Shown here piece after piece: positions 25,950 through 59,133 of a DNA stretch of 64,000 nt. The notes beneath the pieces were generated by a model. It searched no databases. It was given only the letters and a program-made list of their open reading frames with translations, and had not been told where the DNA came from. The stretch is from Scylla paramamosain (Eukaryota > Arthropoda > Malacostraca > Decapoda > Portunidae). Numbering within the stretch: the stretch's first letter is position 1; each line of letters opens with the position of its first letter. The position numbers and the translations under genes were made by a program. The DNA lies in contig NC_087183.1 of assembly GCF_035594125.1 (NCBI RefSeq), positions 16,432,368 to 16,496,367 on the forward strand, in the 5' to 3' direction.

Positions 25950-26861
25950 CAACTGATTAAGATATTCAGTGAGCCTTATCAGCGTTGGAATCTGCGGTGA
26001 TTCAGAGTGCGGTGACGATGATATACGTGGGTGTGTGAGCGTATGTATGTGTGTTTGTGCATGTGCGTGACGTTATCTACATGTGATCCTCGGGCACGCC
26101 GCCGTTACGTTTGAGAATAACCGGAACTGTGGTATCGGAGGGCACACCAGGTATATTAATCGTACCAGACCAGGCGGGGCATCAGTGACAGCCGTGAGTC
26201 CCACCTGTCAATACCTGTTGTTACCTGCAGTGCTCAGACTTACCTGTGTGTGTGATACCTCGTTGAGTTCCTCGTGGTTGAGTTCCCTGTGATTGCTACG
26301 CTACCTGTGATACACCTGGACGCCTGCCTTACCTGCCTGGACGCCCGTATGATCGCCTCTGTTCCTGTCGGCAACATGAGTAGGTTTCTCGTGCGTTCAG
26401 TCGATGTTGTAAATGTCACGGAGGATATTGATCAGTGCGGCAGCTTGCTCGGGGCAGTGAGAACTCAGACGCCGCCGTCACCACTTAACCCCACGTATTG
26501 TATTCCATCAGTGCCTTGCCTGAACTCAGTGCCGTCATGGCCAGTGCCTGACGAGCCGGGGCAGTGACAGGGCGGCGGGGAGTGCTCGCTGCTTGCCATG
26601 CGGGCCGCCCATTGACAGCATCCTCGTGGTGACTCATGGTCAGGGAAAGTTATACACGGGCATCTCAGAGCTCAACCCGCATTACTAATTCGGCAACTAT
26701 CACCTCCTCCTGCCTCTGCTGACTTGGTGACCGCGGCGCTGACCACAGAGATCCAGTACTCGGTGTTCCACAAGGAGAGAGTGGTGGTGGAGGTGGAGCA
26801 GCGGGATCTGTGGCAGCTATTCACGCCGCCACCGGAAGGCTTCTCTGTTCCGCCCGCCGCC

Positions 26862-26912
26862 ATGAGTTGGTGGAACGGATATAAGCGAAGGTCGCCCCTC
26901 GACAGGATTAAG
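26862..26912 (+). CDS. Candidate alternative first coding exon (MSWWNGYKRRSPLDRIK)
   Basis: The start context cgcccgccgccATGAG is strong. Seventeen codons run to AAG|gtaatt in phase 0. The frame is open upstream to about 26724 with no ATG (GTG only), so this ATG is the natural start. The peptide is basic with Trp-Trp. It could be joined to exon 35766. Confidence 0.4.
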
Positions 26913-27272
26913 GTAATTTGTAACGACTCTGCGGTGGTGTGGATGGGGACGTGGTGTGCTGATGTGAATGGGGACGTGGTGGTGTGATGGTGGTGCACTG
27001 TGGTGGTGGTGGTGGTGTGGTTGGACAGAAGTGTGCGTGTGTTATATACGTGTTGTGTCCGTGTTTTGAAGCTGTTAGTGGCGACTTGGGGCGAGATATG
27101 AGGGTGAACTGACCACTCGAGAACCTGAACCTGGTGGCGAGGGACTGGCGGCGAGCCTGTCCCGGGCGCACGTCACAGTATTGGTGCAGGAGCGAGTGAA
27201 GTTCCCAGCAAGCGACGCGCGACTTGATAAGAGTGGCGGCAGAATCCTTGTTAAAGCAGAGCAGGTCCGGGT

Positions 27273-27277
<5 letters not shown>

Positions 27278-27345
<68 letters not shown>

Positions 27346-27838
27346 ATGACCTCTAAGCCTGCCCTTGACCTGCCATCACTTGTTTACCATCCAAACGTAG
27401 CCAAAACAAACCTTCTCTCTTACGAACTTCACAGAAAACGTAATTTGCAACAATATTTCACAAAGTTCACAGAGTAATTTTGAAGTAAGCGATCACGGGG
27501 CGGGCTGGCTGACTGACGCGCCGAACCTCGAGTCATGGGGAGGGATGGTGTTGAATTACTGAAGCAGGGAGAGACAGAGAGAGGGAGAGGGAGGGAGGGG
27601 GCGAGTGTAACAAGGGTGTAGGAGAGTATCACATAAACCTCCACTAGCCTTACTCATGAAATCACCCTTAAATTATCAGGGTTTGGAATAAGGAGGAGGA
27701 GGAGGAGGGATGCGAGTGCCAGATTAGAGTGAGATAAGGAAAGGGAGGCTGGGGAGTTAGCGGGAGTTGGGGAGGAGTGAGGAGTGAAGGGTGGACGGGA
27801 ACACAACACAAGGTCACTGACTACAACTCAGGCTAACT

Positions 27839-27930
<92 letters not shown>

Positions 27931-27968
27931 TGCAAGCGTACGTGATAAGGAATATAAAGATCGGGAAG

Positions 27969-28036
<68 letters not shown>

Positions 28037-28237
28037 TAGAAGTTGAAAGGTCAGGGCAAGTTGGTGTTGAGGACCCAAGTGGTGATGATAGTGACCCTGG
28101 GATGACCGGTGGGGAGGGGAGAATAGGGAGAAGGGAGAAAGGGGAGGGGGTGAGTAACGGGAAGGAAGAGGTGGCGTGTGTATTTACAGAGGTGTGGGAG
28201 AGGGAAGGGATAGGATGGCGTGGGGGAATGAATGAAG

Positions 28238-28278
<41 letters not shown>
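27278..28278. repeat. Four (GA)n microsatellites
   Basis: 27278-27340, 27842-27929, 27972-28034 and 28241-28278, all the same orientation, in purine-rich flanks. Confidence 0.93.
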
Positions 28279-28285
<7 letters not shown>

Positions 28286-29886
28286 TACGTAAGCGTGAGT
28301 GAGTATAATACAAAAGAGTGAGAAAAAGGAGGAGGAGGAGGAGGATTTGTGAGCGTGAGGGCAAAGGGCGTAGCGGTGAGAGGGAGAGGGGGAGGGAGAG
28401 TATCGTGAGAGTGGGTGATTGTCGTGTGTGGGCGTGGCGTGGGCGTGGCGGGGGCGTGTCAGGCGGTCATTAAGGTACTAAATGAAAAGAGGAAGCAAGG
28501 TATGAATAGTCAGTTTGGTACACACAGGTAAAGTTATACACGTGAAACTGGTAATGGCCGTAATTTTACCTGAAAGAAGAGAAGGGAGGAGGAGGAGGAA
28601 AGAGAATTGCATTGAAGAACAGGCAATAAAAGACCTCTTGGCCCTCACCAGACTGGTATATGCTACTACTAAGAGGCACAAGAGAAAAGGAAAGGGAGGG
28701 GGGAAGTGTGGTCGTCGACAGAAGGAGTCTGGCGCGGTAACTCGCCGCTTCCCGTGCAGGACAAGTTTACAAGATGATGCAGCGAAAAGTAATGTTTTGT
28801 GAGCGTGTGTGTCTAGCGAGAGAGAGCCGCGGCACTATCACAGCCTCCCTCTCCTCTTACAACGCCACACTAATGTTCTCGAGGCCGGAAAGTGAGTGAG
28901 AGCAGCGTGGCGGGACGGGAGGAATGGGAAACCGTGCCCTCTTCCCTTCTTCCCTCCTTCCTCTCCGCCGCTGCCAGCCACACCGCTTTCCCCTCGCGGG
29001 TGTTTATGTTGCAGTGGGTCAGTGTGTCGCGTGACCTTGAGTTTCCCCAAGGTCGCCGGCAACCCTTGGGCTCGCCGCCAGGAGCTGCCTTGTCCTGGCG
29101 CTCCAAGGGCACGGCTGAGGATGTAGGGAGGGGACGCTACGCTAAATTTAAACAGCTGTATAGTGGAATTGTGGGCTGGCTAATGGTGGAGAAAAGATGG
29201 TTTCCTTGTGCATTGCCCTAACCTAACCGAGCTCAAACTAACATGACCTAATCCAGTCTAACCTAAGACACACACACACACACCCGTGCAAAGTTTCCAC
29301 GCTCACACAAAACAGTTAAGTCTTGAAGTTGACAGTCGCGTGTGTAGCGGTCGGTCAGTCCGTCCACATCTCCCCGCGGCGCCCTGTGAGCCACTTCTGC
29401 CCCGTGTTGGGTCAGCCGCGGCCGCAGCGAGAACACGACCACCTCGCCTCGCCACGCCCTCGCCACGCCCCCAGCCTTAATGGAGGTTAGAGAGCGTGGT
29501 CCTATGCCGGCAGTATAGATCGGTGCAGGACGGAGCATGCTCAGAGCAGCGGGGAGTGGAGGCCTGAGTGGATCCCCAGTGGCGGCCTGGGAGGTGGAGG
29601 CGGTGGAGGCGGACTGAAGCTCCACACACTAGGAAGGGAACCACGAGAAGACAGTGCGGCCTGACCACCTCGTCTGTTTACCAAGGGGGCGTGTCTGCGT
29701 ACATCCCTCTTTGGGCTACAGTTTATGGCCGCGATTACAGTGAATAATGCAAAGGGCACTGCGGGGCACGCCAGGACTGCCCCTAGCCTCAAGGACACGC
29801 CTGTAACCTGAGTCGCCGTGCCGTGGGGTGTGAGAAAAGGGTCCTACACCCAATCCAGAATCGTGAAGGACGCGCGTATCCTTCAG

Positions 29887-30045
29887 CTCCGCAGGACGGA
29901 CGGTGAAGGAGTGGCCGGGAAGTGGCGGCGATGTAGGATTAAGATTGTCGAGTCGCTGGAAGGATTTTGGCAGGATTTCCCGGATCTGTGGCAGCATGTC
30001 TGGGAGGCAGCCGTGGCCGTGTGTTGCCCCCCGCCAGCCAGGGTG
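29887..30045 (+). CDS. Possible internal exon (LRRTDGEGVAGKWRR...)
   Basis: An acceptor-like tatccttcag precedes an open phase-0 frame of 53 codons. It includes KIVESLEGFWQDFPDLWQHV and ends AGG|gtgaga. The residues look protein-like, but there is no homology I recognise and no ATG in frame. A (GA)n tract starts 30 bp past the donor. Confidence 0.25.
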
Positions 30046-30072
30046 AGAGACTGGAATCCGGGGTGTTAGGTA

Positions 30073-30075
<3 letters not shown>

Positions 30076-30141
<66 letters not shown>

Positions 30142-30199
30142 GTTCCGGGGACGTTGTCAGGACCACCGCTTATTGTTGTAGGAACAGTGGGTCGCCAAG

Positions 30200-30284
<85 letters not shown>
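30076..30284. repeat. (GA)n / (CT)n inverted pair
   Basis: (GA)n 30076-30137 and (CT)n 30201-30284. The 63 bp spacer could be a hairpin loop in RNA. Confidence 0.93.
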
Positions 30285-30287
<3 letters not shown>

Positions 30288-30410
30288 GCACTCAAGTCAC
30301 TTCATTTGATATTCTCTTTCATTCCTGAACATTTGGCGGTCTCCATTAGGTGTCATTACACTTAACGAGTCCCTTACCAGTAACATCCGGGACAGGGTAT
30401 GCACCACTCA

Positions 30411-30495
30411 CCCCCCTCACCTCCCCTCCCCTCCCCTCCCCTCCCCTCCCCTCCCCTTCCCTTCCCTTCCCTTCCTTTCCCTTCCCTTCCCTTCC
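30411..30495. repeat. (CCCCT)n to (CCCTT)n pentanucleotide
   Basis: About 16 pentamer units; the repeat unit shifts from CTCCC to TTCCC midway, showing two successive expansions. Confidence 0.9.
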
Positions 30496-30820
30496 CAATT
30501 TGCAAGCGATATGAATTAAATTATCAGTGTATTAAATTTGGGAACATTAGTATATGAGAGAGAGGGAGGAGGGGGGTCACGTGTTTTTACTGGTGAGGGA
30601 GGACCTAGACTCTTACGGTATTTCATCAGTTTTACGAAGAAAGGAGGTAGGAGGAGAAGGAGAGGGGGAGGGACGGTAGATAAAAAAGGAGACAGCTCAC
30701 CCAGGCATGTTCCTGTAATGTTCTCTTATCGTGACGTGATGTTGGTTGAAGGCACTAAGTTCTATGATAACGAAGTGTTTTTTTTTTTTTCCCCATTTCG
30801 GTCGTAATATTTTTTTTTCC

Positions 30821-30856
<36 letters not shown>

Positions 30857-30989
30857 CCTGTCCCTTATATTCTTGTCTTACCTCCTTTCTTTATCTCTTC
30901 TCTCCTTTCTTTCTACAGTGACTTGCGTTTTCTCAGTTCATTTGTTTATATTTTTACTAATTTGACATTACTCTTCTGGTTTTATTAGT

Positions 30990-31980
<991 letters not shown>

Positions 31981-32320
31981 ATCCGTGTGTTATCTGTGGT
32001 GTCGATATTGTTCATTCGCTATCATGGGAAGGGCAAGGGACATAGAGAGAGAGGGGGGATTGAGAGTTTTATATTTAGAGGAGTGTGACGCTGTTTCATA
32101 TCAGTCTAGCACTTGGTAGCGAGTGAAAGGCGGAGAGACACACACGGGGAGAGAGACAGAGAGACAAACCCATCATATTACTGACGGAGGGAAGAAGAGG
32201 AACGCACAAGTAGCCCTAGCACCTCTAGTGACCCTTAGTGACTGCCTAGTGCCGAGAGAAGGAGGTGCCCCTAGTAACTGGTAGCGAGACGTCAGGAGGA
32301 AGGAAGGAAGGAAAGAAGGA

Positions 32321-32418
32321 ATGATGCACCGTCTAAGCCTTCCTAGTTCCAGTTTGAGTAACAGGAGGAAGAAAGTGTTTGTACCTGGCAGTCTTGAGCC
32401 GTCCAGGTCTCTCCCGCA

Positions 32419-32419
<1 letters not shown>
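32321..32419 (+). CDS. Candidate alternative first coding exon (MMHRLSLPSSSLSNRRKK...)
   Basis: Tandem ATGs at 32321 and 32324 open 33 codons, ending LEPSRSLPQ|gtgaga in phase 0. It is Ser/Arg/Lys-rich and resembles the SARM1 N-terminal region in composition. The donor is the first unit of a (GA)n tract (32420-32494). Confidence 0.4.
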
Positions 32420-32497
<78 letters not shown>

Positions 32498-32545
32498 CAA
32501 ACTTTTTTTGTGTGTTTGTGTAGATTAAACCAGACTGCCTTCCCC

Positions 32546-32591
<46 letters not shown>
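32420..32591. repeat. (GA)n / (CT)n inverted pair at a candidate donor
   Basis: (GA)n 32420-32494 begins with the candidate donor gtgaga; (CT)n 32549-32591 lies 54 bp on. Confidence 0.93.
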
Positions 32592-32595
<4 letters not shown>

Positions 32596-32799
32596 GGGGA
32601 TGATGAAAATGGCCCTTGGGTTGAGAACTGATGAAGAGGCGTGGCAGTGGCGGGAGGAAGAAGAAAGACGAGGAGGAGGAGGAGGAGGAGGAGGAGAGTA
32701 AATAGCAAAGGTAACATCAACATTCGTCAAAATTATTCCACTTCATTTGCCTGAGAAAAGAAAAAACTAAGAGAGAAATGGAGGACGCATAATGTGATG

Positions 32800-32893
32800 T
32801 AATAATAATAATAATAATAATAGTGATAACAGTAATAATGATGGTGATGACAGGCGAGGACATGGTGGTGGTGGTGGTGGTGGTGGTGGTGGT
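32800..32893. repeat. (AAT)n and (GGT)n
   Basis: (AAT)n about 32801-32821 and (GGT)n 32862-32893. Confidence 0.85.
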
Positions 32894-33073
32894 ACACTCC
32901 CCCACCTGGTTATCTACACCACCACCACCACTACTTTCCTCGTAACTCACTTCATATGTGTGTGTTGTGTGCCTTGAGTTCACCAAGACATTATTCACTT
33001 TATACGATGAATTTACACTTATTCATTCCTTCCTTTACTGAGTTCTTTCCTTCTCCCCTCCTTTCCTCAAGCT

Positions 33074-33545
<472 letters not shown>

Positions 33546-34212
33546 GTTACTTGTTCATTCACACACATCTTCCTTCAACTATTCATTCTCTCTTCTCTCT
33601 CCTTTCCCCTTCCTCCATTTACTCCTGTTCCTAGCATTTATCACCATCGCTATCTCCACTTTTTACACCTTTCCTTCCCAACAAGTTTACTTTGTCTATC
33701 TTTTTGGCCTTATCACTCAGCACACTCAGCACTTATCATTCCTAATCGACTGTTTTCTTATTTCTTGTAATGGGCGTCGAGGAAGGAGAGAAGGTTCAAA
33801 ACAAGGGACAGGTGGAGAGCACAGGATAAAGAAGGGAGCAGGTGAATTAAGGGTCGTAGGCTTAATCAATACAGGTGCAGCATTGGTGGTGGTGGTGGTG
33901 GTGGTGTCAATGGTAATCAGGATGTGTTATAGATACAGATGTCAGGTGAGATTGTTAAGTTAGATAAGGTGATTGTGTTTGTGCGTTGTTATAGCTGTTT
34001 GCTGTATGCTCCCGCCTGTCTGTATTTGTCTATCTTTCTGTTTATCTATCTGTGTTTATTTATCGATCTGTGTCTCTGTAGTTATGGTTGTTTAATGTTT
34101 CTTACTGTCTGTCTCTCTCTGTATCTCTTCTATTTATCTTTCTATGTATGCATTTATCTATCCATCCATCGATCTATCTGTCTGTCTATCTCTTAAGTCT
34201 CGTTTGTGGATA

Positions 34213-34395
<183 letters not shown>

Positions 34396-35251
34396 AGTCT
34401 CATTATCTTACTTGCCTCAATATGAATGTAGTACCCAATTTTCGCGTCTCTTTGTTTTCCCCTCCTGTCCCCGCCATGACTTCGCTACTTCTGCTTTGTG
34501 TCTTCCCTTTTGTGCCGCAACGAGGACTGGCAGTACCTGGGGACACTTGCGAGGACACCGAGATAAGGGTGTCGTCTTGCGGGGCGTGACAGCGAGATCT
34601 TACTTAGCTTGTCACAGTGGGGATGTGTTTTGTTGCTTGCTTGTAATCCGTTTTCTTTGCGCTAGAGAGAGAGAGAGGGGGGGGGGGAGGGTTACAGTCA
34701 CTTGGCACTGGGGCGGATGGTACTCAGGTCAGATGATCCTGAAGACAGATCGACCTGAGTGCAAATAGGCCTCAGGACGTTTGATATTCGAGACACTTGA
34801 TACCCGAACCACTTGGTCCCCAAAATATCTCTAGACTCAGACGTCTGGCCTACAGGCTTCTTGAAGGCAGCATGTGGATCCGCACACACTAATATAATGT
34901 TCACCAAATATATGAACACTGAGGAGTTACAACCGCATAAGATTCTCCGCGTGAAAACCGAAGCACGTTGCATGAGCTGTCTTATAATAGCATGCACTGC
35001 ATTGAGGAGGCCTGGCGTGGCTGCGGCGGGTCATAAGGAAGTCGTGGAGGTGCGGAGTCCTGACAATATGCGGCGACTTTGCTCCGTGGATCGATCAGTA
35101 TCTTTTCCCCTGACAATCTTTCTGCCGCCGGTAGATCCCTGTTTAATTACTGGCATTGAAAACTGCCCTTTAATCCCATGCTCCAGCTAACCTCGTCCAC
35201 TTGGCGCGGTTGGCATTAGGTTGTGACAATGCAGGGGATTAAATAACACGA

Positions 35252-35275
35252 ATGTTTCTTGATAAAGCGAGTGAC
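35252..35275 (+). CDS. Weak candidate first exon (MFLDKASD)
   Basis: An ATG with eight codons ends in GAC|gtaagt, phase 0, only 490 bp before exon 35766. Small size makes coincidence likely. Confidence 0.2.
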
Positions 35276-35617
35276 GTAAGTGAAGAAACGTGCTTAAGGT
35301 GTCACTTGGGAGCTAGGGAGTCTTCAGTGGCCGTGCTATGGCTGGGGAGTGGAGATGGTGACTCGGAGGGCATGGCGGGGGTGTGGCAGGGGTGTGTGGA
35401 GAGACCTCTGCGTCACTGGGAAAACAAGACCTCGAAACACGTGGGAGGTTTGGTCTATATGCTTTGGGTTCATCGCCCTCATGCCAGCTCTCCCATCCCC
35501 TTTACCCTTCCCCGCTCCACAAGCAAGGCCTCGTGTAAATACCTTCACTCGCCCCACCGTCATGGAACTCAGGGGAAAGTTTCTGGGGATCTGCCTGGTG
35601 TGGGAGACATGGTGAAC

Positions 35618-35620
<3 letters not shown>

Positions 35621-35659
<39 letters not shown>
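35621..35659. repeat. Poly(T) tract
   Basis: 39 consecutive T, 107 bp upstream of the SARM1 35766 exon. Could be the reverse tail of a retroelement, but no body is recognisable. Confidence 0.85.
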
Positions 35660-35662
<3 letters not shown>

Positions 35663-35765
35663 ACCACTGTCATTTCCTTCATCTGCTTTCCACCTATCCT
35701 GTTTAGTCTGCATTGCGGTGTCTCGCGGTGATAATTGAGTAACCTTGTCTTCTTTCACTCTACAG

Positions 35766-56711
<20,946 letters not shown>

Positions 56712-57524
56712 CGGGGCGACCCTGCATTGGTTAAACACAGGAGGTCAGTACCTGGCTCATCTCTATTTAAAATTATGCATAAAACAACAAAATTTCAACA
56801 AAACAAAATACCTATGGACTTCTTCATAAATATGTATTCTCTAAAGTAATAACTAAGTTTTGTAAATTATGATTGCTGTTTAAATTATTACTTCTATACC
56901 ACAAACTACACTGAGTATTCACTTGAAAGGTACATTACATTGAAAAGTCTAAATCTAAACTATTTCCTCTGCAGATTATTAGCCACCAGCAGCCCCCGCT
57001 CAGCTTCCCCACTGAGGCGAGCTGGAAGGGCTGTCAGCCCGGCACTGCGTGTCGCTGTCCGTGGGATGGGGGGAAGGGGCTCTGGCACCAGCTCTCCCCT
57101 GCTGCCTCGGCCACAGCGCCGCACACTGCCACCGTCACGCTCTCTCAGCCTGGACACTGGTCTTGACAACAATGCTGCTGCTTCGTCTGACCCAGAGACT
57201 GCGACAGATGTCGTCACCTCGTGTGAACAGTACCTGCAGCAGCAGCACAACCAGCAGCCAGAACAGTCACAGGTGCAGCAGAGTAGGGAGCCACGGCCTT
57301 CCAGGCGGAGACTCAGCAGCATCCCCTGTGACAGCAGCCCCATAGCTGAGGAGGAGAGTGGGATTGACGGAGAATCGCGGAGCGACCACCATCTATCTTC
57401 CTCTCCCAGGTCCTCCCTCATATCATCTCGCCGCTCATCACTTGCTTCGACTGATGACTTGCAGAGAAAGTCATCATTTGTCAACAAGTGCATGACAAGA
57501 GTGAGAGGCTTCATCAAGAAGTAA
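56712..57524 (+). CDS. Sarm1: SARM1 C-terminal extension, in frame after the TGA (readthrough candidate)
   Basis: After TGA the frame continues CGG GGC GAC and so on for 10 codons plus two bases to the donor at 56744. The last exon starts at 56975 after tatttcctctgcag, and its first base completes an Arg codon. It then encodes 182 codons to TAA at 57522-57524, so 193 residues follow the TGA. The sequence is Ser/Arg/Pro-rich with SPRSASPLRRAGR, SRRRLSSIP, a Gln-rich patch (QQQHNQQPEQSQ), EEESGIDGE and a basic end KCMTRVRGFIKK. It looks like genuine protein: third positions vary and no stop occurs in 182 codons. Alternatives: a sequencing or haplotype error at TGA, or an unseen alternative donor (a weak one, AG|gttcat at 56534, has the right phase but would clip the TIR). 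Confidence 0.7.
56744..56974 (+). other. Last SARM1 intron (downstream of the TGA)
   Basis: This is a 231 nt AT-rich intron with donor gtcagtac and acceptor tttcctctgcag, lying entirely after the first stop codon. If it is unspliced, 56712 onward is 3' UTR of the short form. If it is spliced, the frame reopens after the TGA. Confidence 0.65.
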
Positions 57525-58518
57525 TCACTCCTGGCAGCGGTGCCCCGGGTGGTGCTCACGACAGTCAGCCACACTCCTGTGGAATAACATTCTCATGACC
57601 AGTGCAGGGAGTCAAGGATGAACATCTGGGCCACACACTGGAGCAGGCCAGAAGCTTGCCTCAGAAGTGACTGCTCTACATCAAACCTTACGCAAGACAA
57701 TCAGCCACTGTCACACTTGAGTTACTGTGAAGGCATGGGTTGGGCAGGTCCACTGCAGGGAACACCCCTAACACTGGGCCAAGTAGTTGGAGAGCTCAAC
57801 ACCCACTGGTATTAAGCATTGTTAATGAGGTGGTCACTTTTCCTGCCATACAGAAGTTGCAGCTGATTATCACTTTTAGAAGCATATTGTAATTAGAAGT
57901 TTCTTGATACCAAATAATATACTAAGAAGCATTTAATTATCTATTTCTTCACAGTATTCTTTCACCATCACTCACAGGTCTCATGTATTTTCTTCTTTTT
58001 TTTAGTTGTGAATCATGAATGATATAGAGGCAGCAATTAATAATTCAGCCAGCAGTTATTACTATTAATTTTTCATTTATTTATTTTTTTTACTAAGGCT
58101 TCTAGATATTGTAAATATATCACATAAATTAAACTATTTAGTCAGGCTACGTCATACCTGAATGGCTGATGAGGTTGTATTTTATATTTATCTGTACATA
58201 GTCAACTTTTACTTCAACATGAGACCAATGCGTCACACTTCACACTGTATTCAGAGACTTGTTCTCTTCACTAAAAGTTCTGGAACACCAAGAAAATAGT
58301 GCTAAGACATAGATGTTCCATACAAAGTTCCAAAGAGTCTGCTCACCTCCTGGGCAGACTATTCCTCCTCTTGTGAATCTTTTAGTCATTGTACTGATGA
58401 AAGGTGATGTTAATATTAGAGAATGATTATACTGAACCCATCGTCATGAATTCGCCACGTCAAGTGACAATTTTACCATTGTACATAAAAATCCGGCAAC
58501 TAACGTGTAAGTTTGAGA

Positions 58519-58524
58519 TTTATT
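58519..58524 (-). terminator. Poly(A) signal AATAAA for the SAC3D1-like gene
   Basis: The + strand reads tttatt, giving AATAAA on the minus strand about 520 nt past the SAC3D1 stop. It lies within 40 bp of the opposing SARM1 signal. Confidence 0.5.
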
Positions 58525-58552
58525 ATTTTTACATGCAGTAGTTTAAAGCTTA

Positions 58553-58558
58553 AATAAA
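58553..58558 (+). terminator. Poly(A) signal AATAAA for SARM1
   Basis: This is the first canonical AATAAA on the + strand after the last SARM1 exon, about 1.03 kb past the TAA stop. It fits a cleavage site near 58575. Confidence 0.55.
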
Positions 58559-59046
58559 TACTATTTAAGTTATAAACTGTCCAGTTATATCCCACCTATG
58601 TGTCTGAGGATCTACTGTTTACTGGCTTGTCCTTTTTATATCACCAAGAGTAGGTAAAAAAGTGAATCTTGAATGGCAGCTGTTGAAACCTACCAAACGG
58701 GATGACCAAGGAAGCAGCACCACAATGGACTGATGCATGTATGTCACCATAACACTACCAGTGGCTGATAGGTAGCTGGTGTGAGACAAAGCATGTTCCT
58801 GCACAGAAAGGTACTCACTCAGAAAGGAAATAGAGATACAGCAGAGTTTCGAGGAAGCAGCAACAACAATCAAAAGATAAAATAAGTCCCCCCCCCAAAA
58901 AAAATGGCCAATGTAATTCTTTGTGGCAATGTAAGAATTCCTAGGAATGTCTCAACTATTCTCCATGACAATGAGAGAACATCCTGACTTTGTATTCTCA
59001 GTTCTGGATCTTGGGAGGAAAATATAACACTGTATACTTACTCATG

Positions 59047-59133
59047 TCAGTGGCTCAAGGTCGGCAGCAGCAAGCCAGGCAAGGGAACAGTAGCAAGCTG
59101 GTCTTCGATTCTCCTGGTGTGGCGTGGCTTCAT
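59047..59133 (-). CDS. SAC3D1: SAC3D1-like last coding exon
   Basis: This exon follows gttgtgtag and encodes 28 codons (MKPRHTRRIEDQL and so on, ending LLLPTLSH) before TGA at 59049-59047. It is basic and then hydrophobic. Short terminal exons are less certain, but the phase (0) and acceptor fit. Confidence 0.75.
   Translation of the reverse strand: MKPRHTRRIEDQLATVPLPGLLLPTLSH

Larger units (their letters stand above)
57525..58575 (+). other. SARM1 3' UTR
   Basis: About 1.05 kb of AT-rich sequence follows the TAA at 57522-57524 and runs to just past AATAAA at 58553-58558. No further convincing frame. The end point is inferred from the poly(A) signal only. Confidence 0.6.
58500..59046 (-). 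other. 3' UTR of the SAC3D1-like gene
   Basis: Non-coding sequence between the TGA at 59047 and the minus-strand AATAAA at 58524. It holds a poly-C/poly-A patch at 58888-58905. It overlaps or abuts the SARM1 3' UTR at its far end. Confidence 0.5.

Noticed and set aside
34813..35190. 125-codon + strand frame
   Set aside because: No recognisable domain, no splice partner; antisense is open too, so probably chance.
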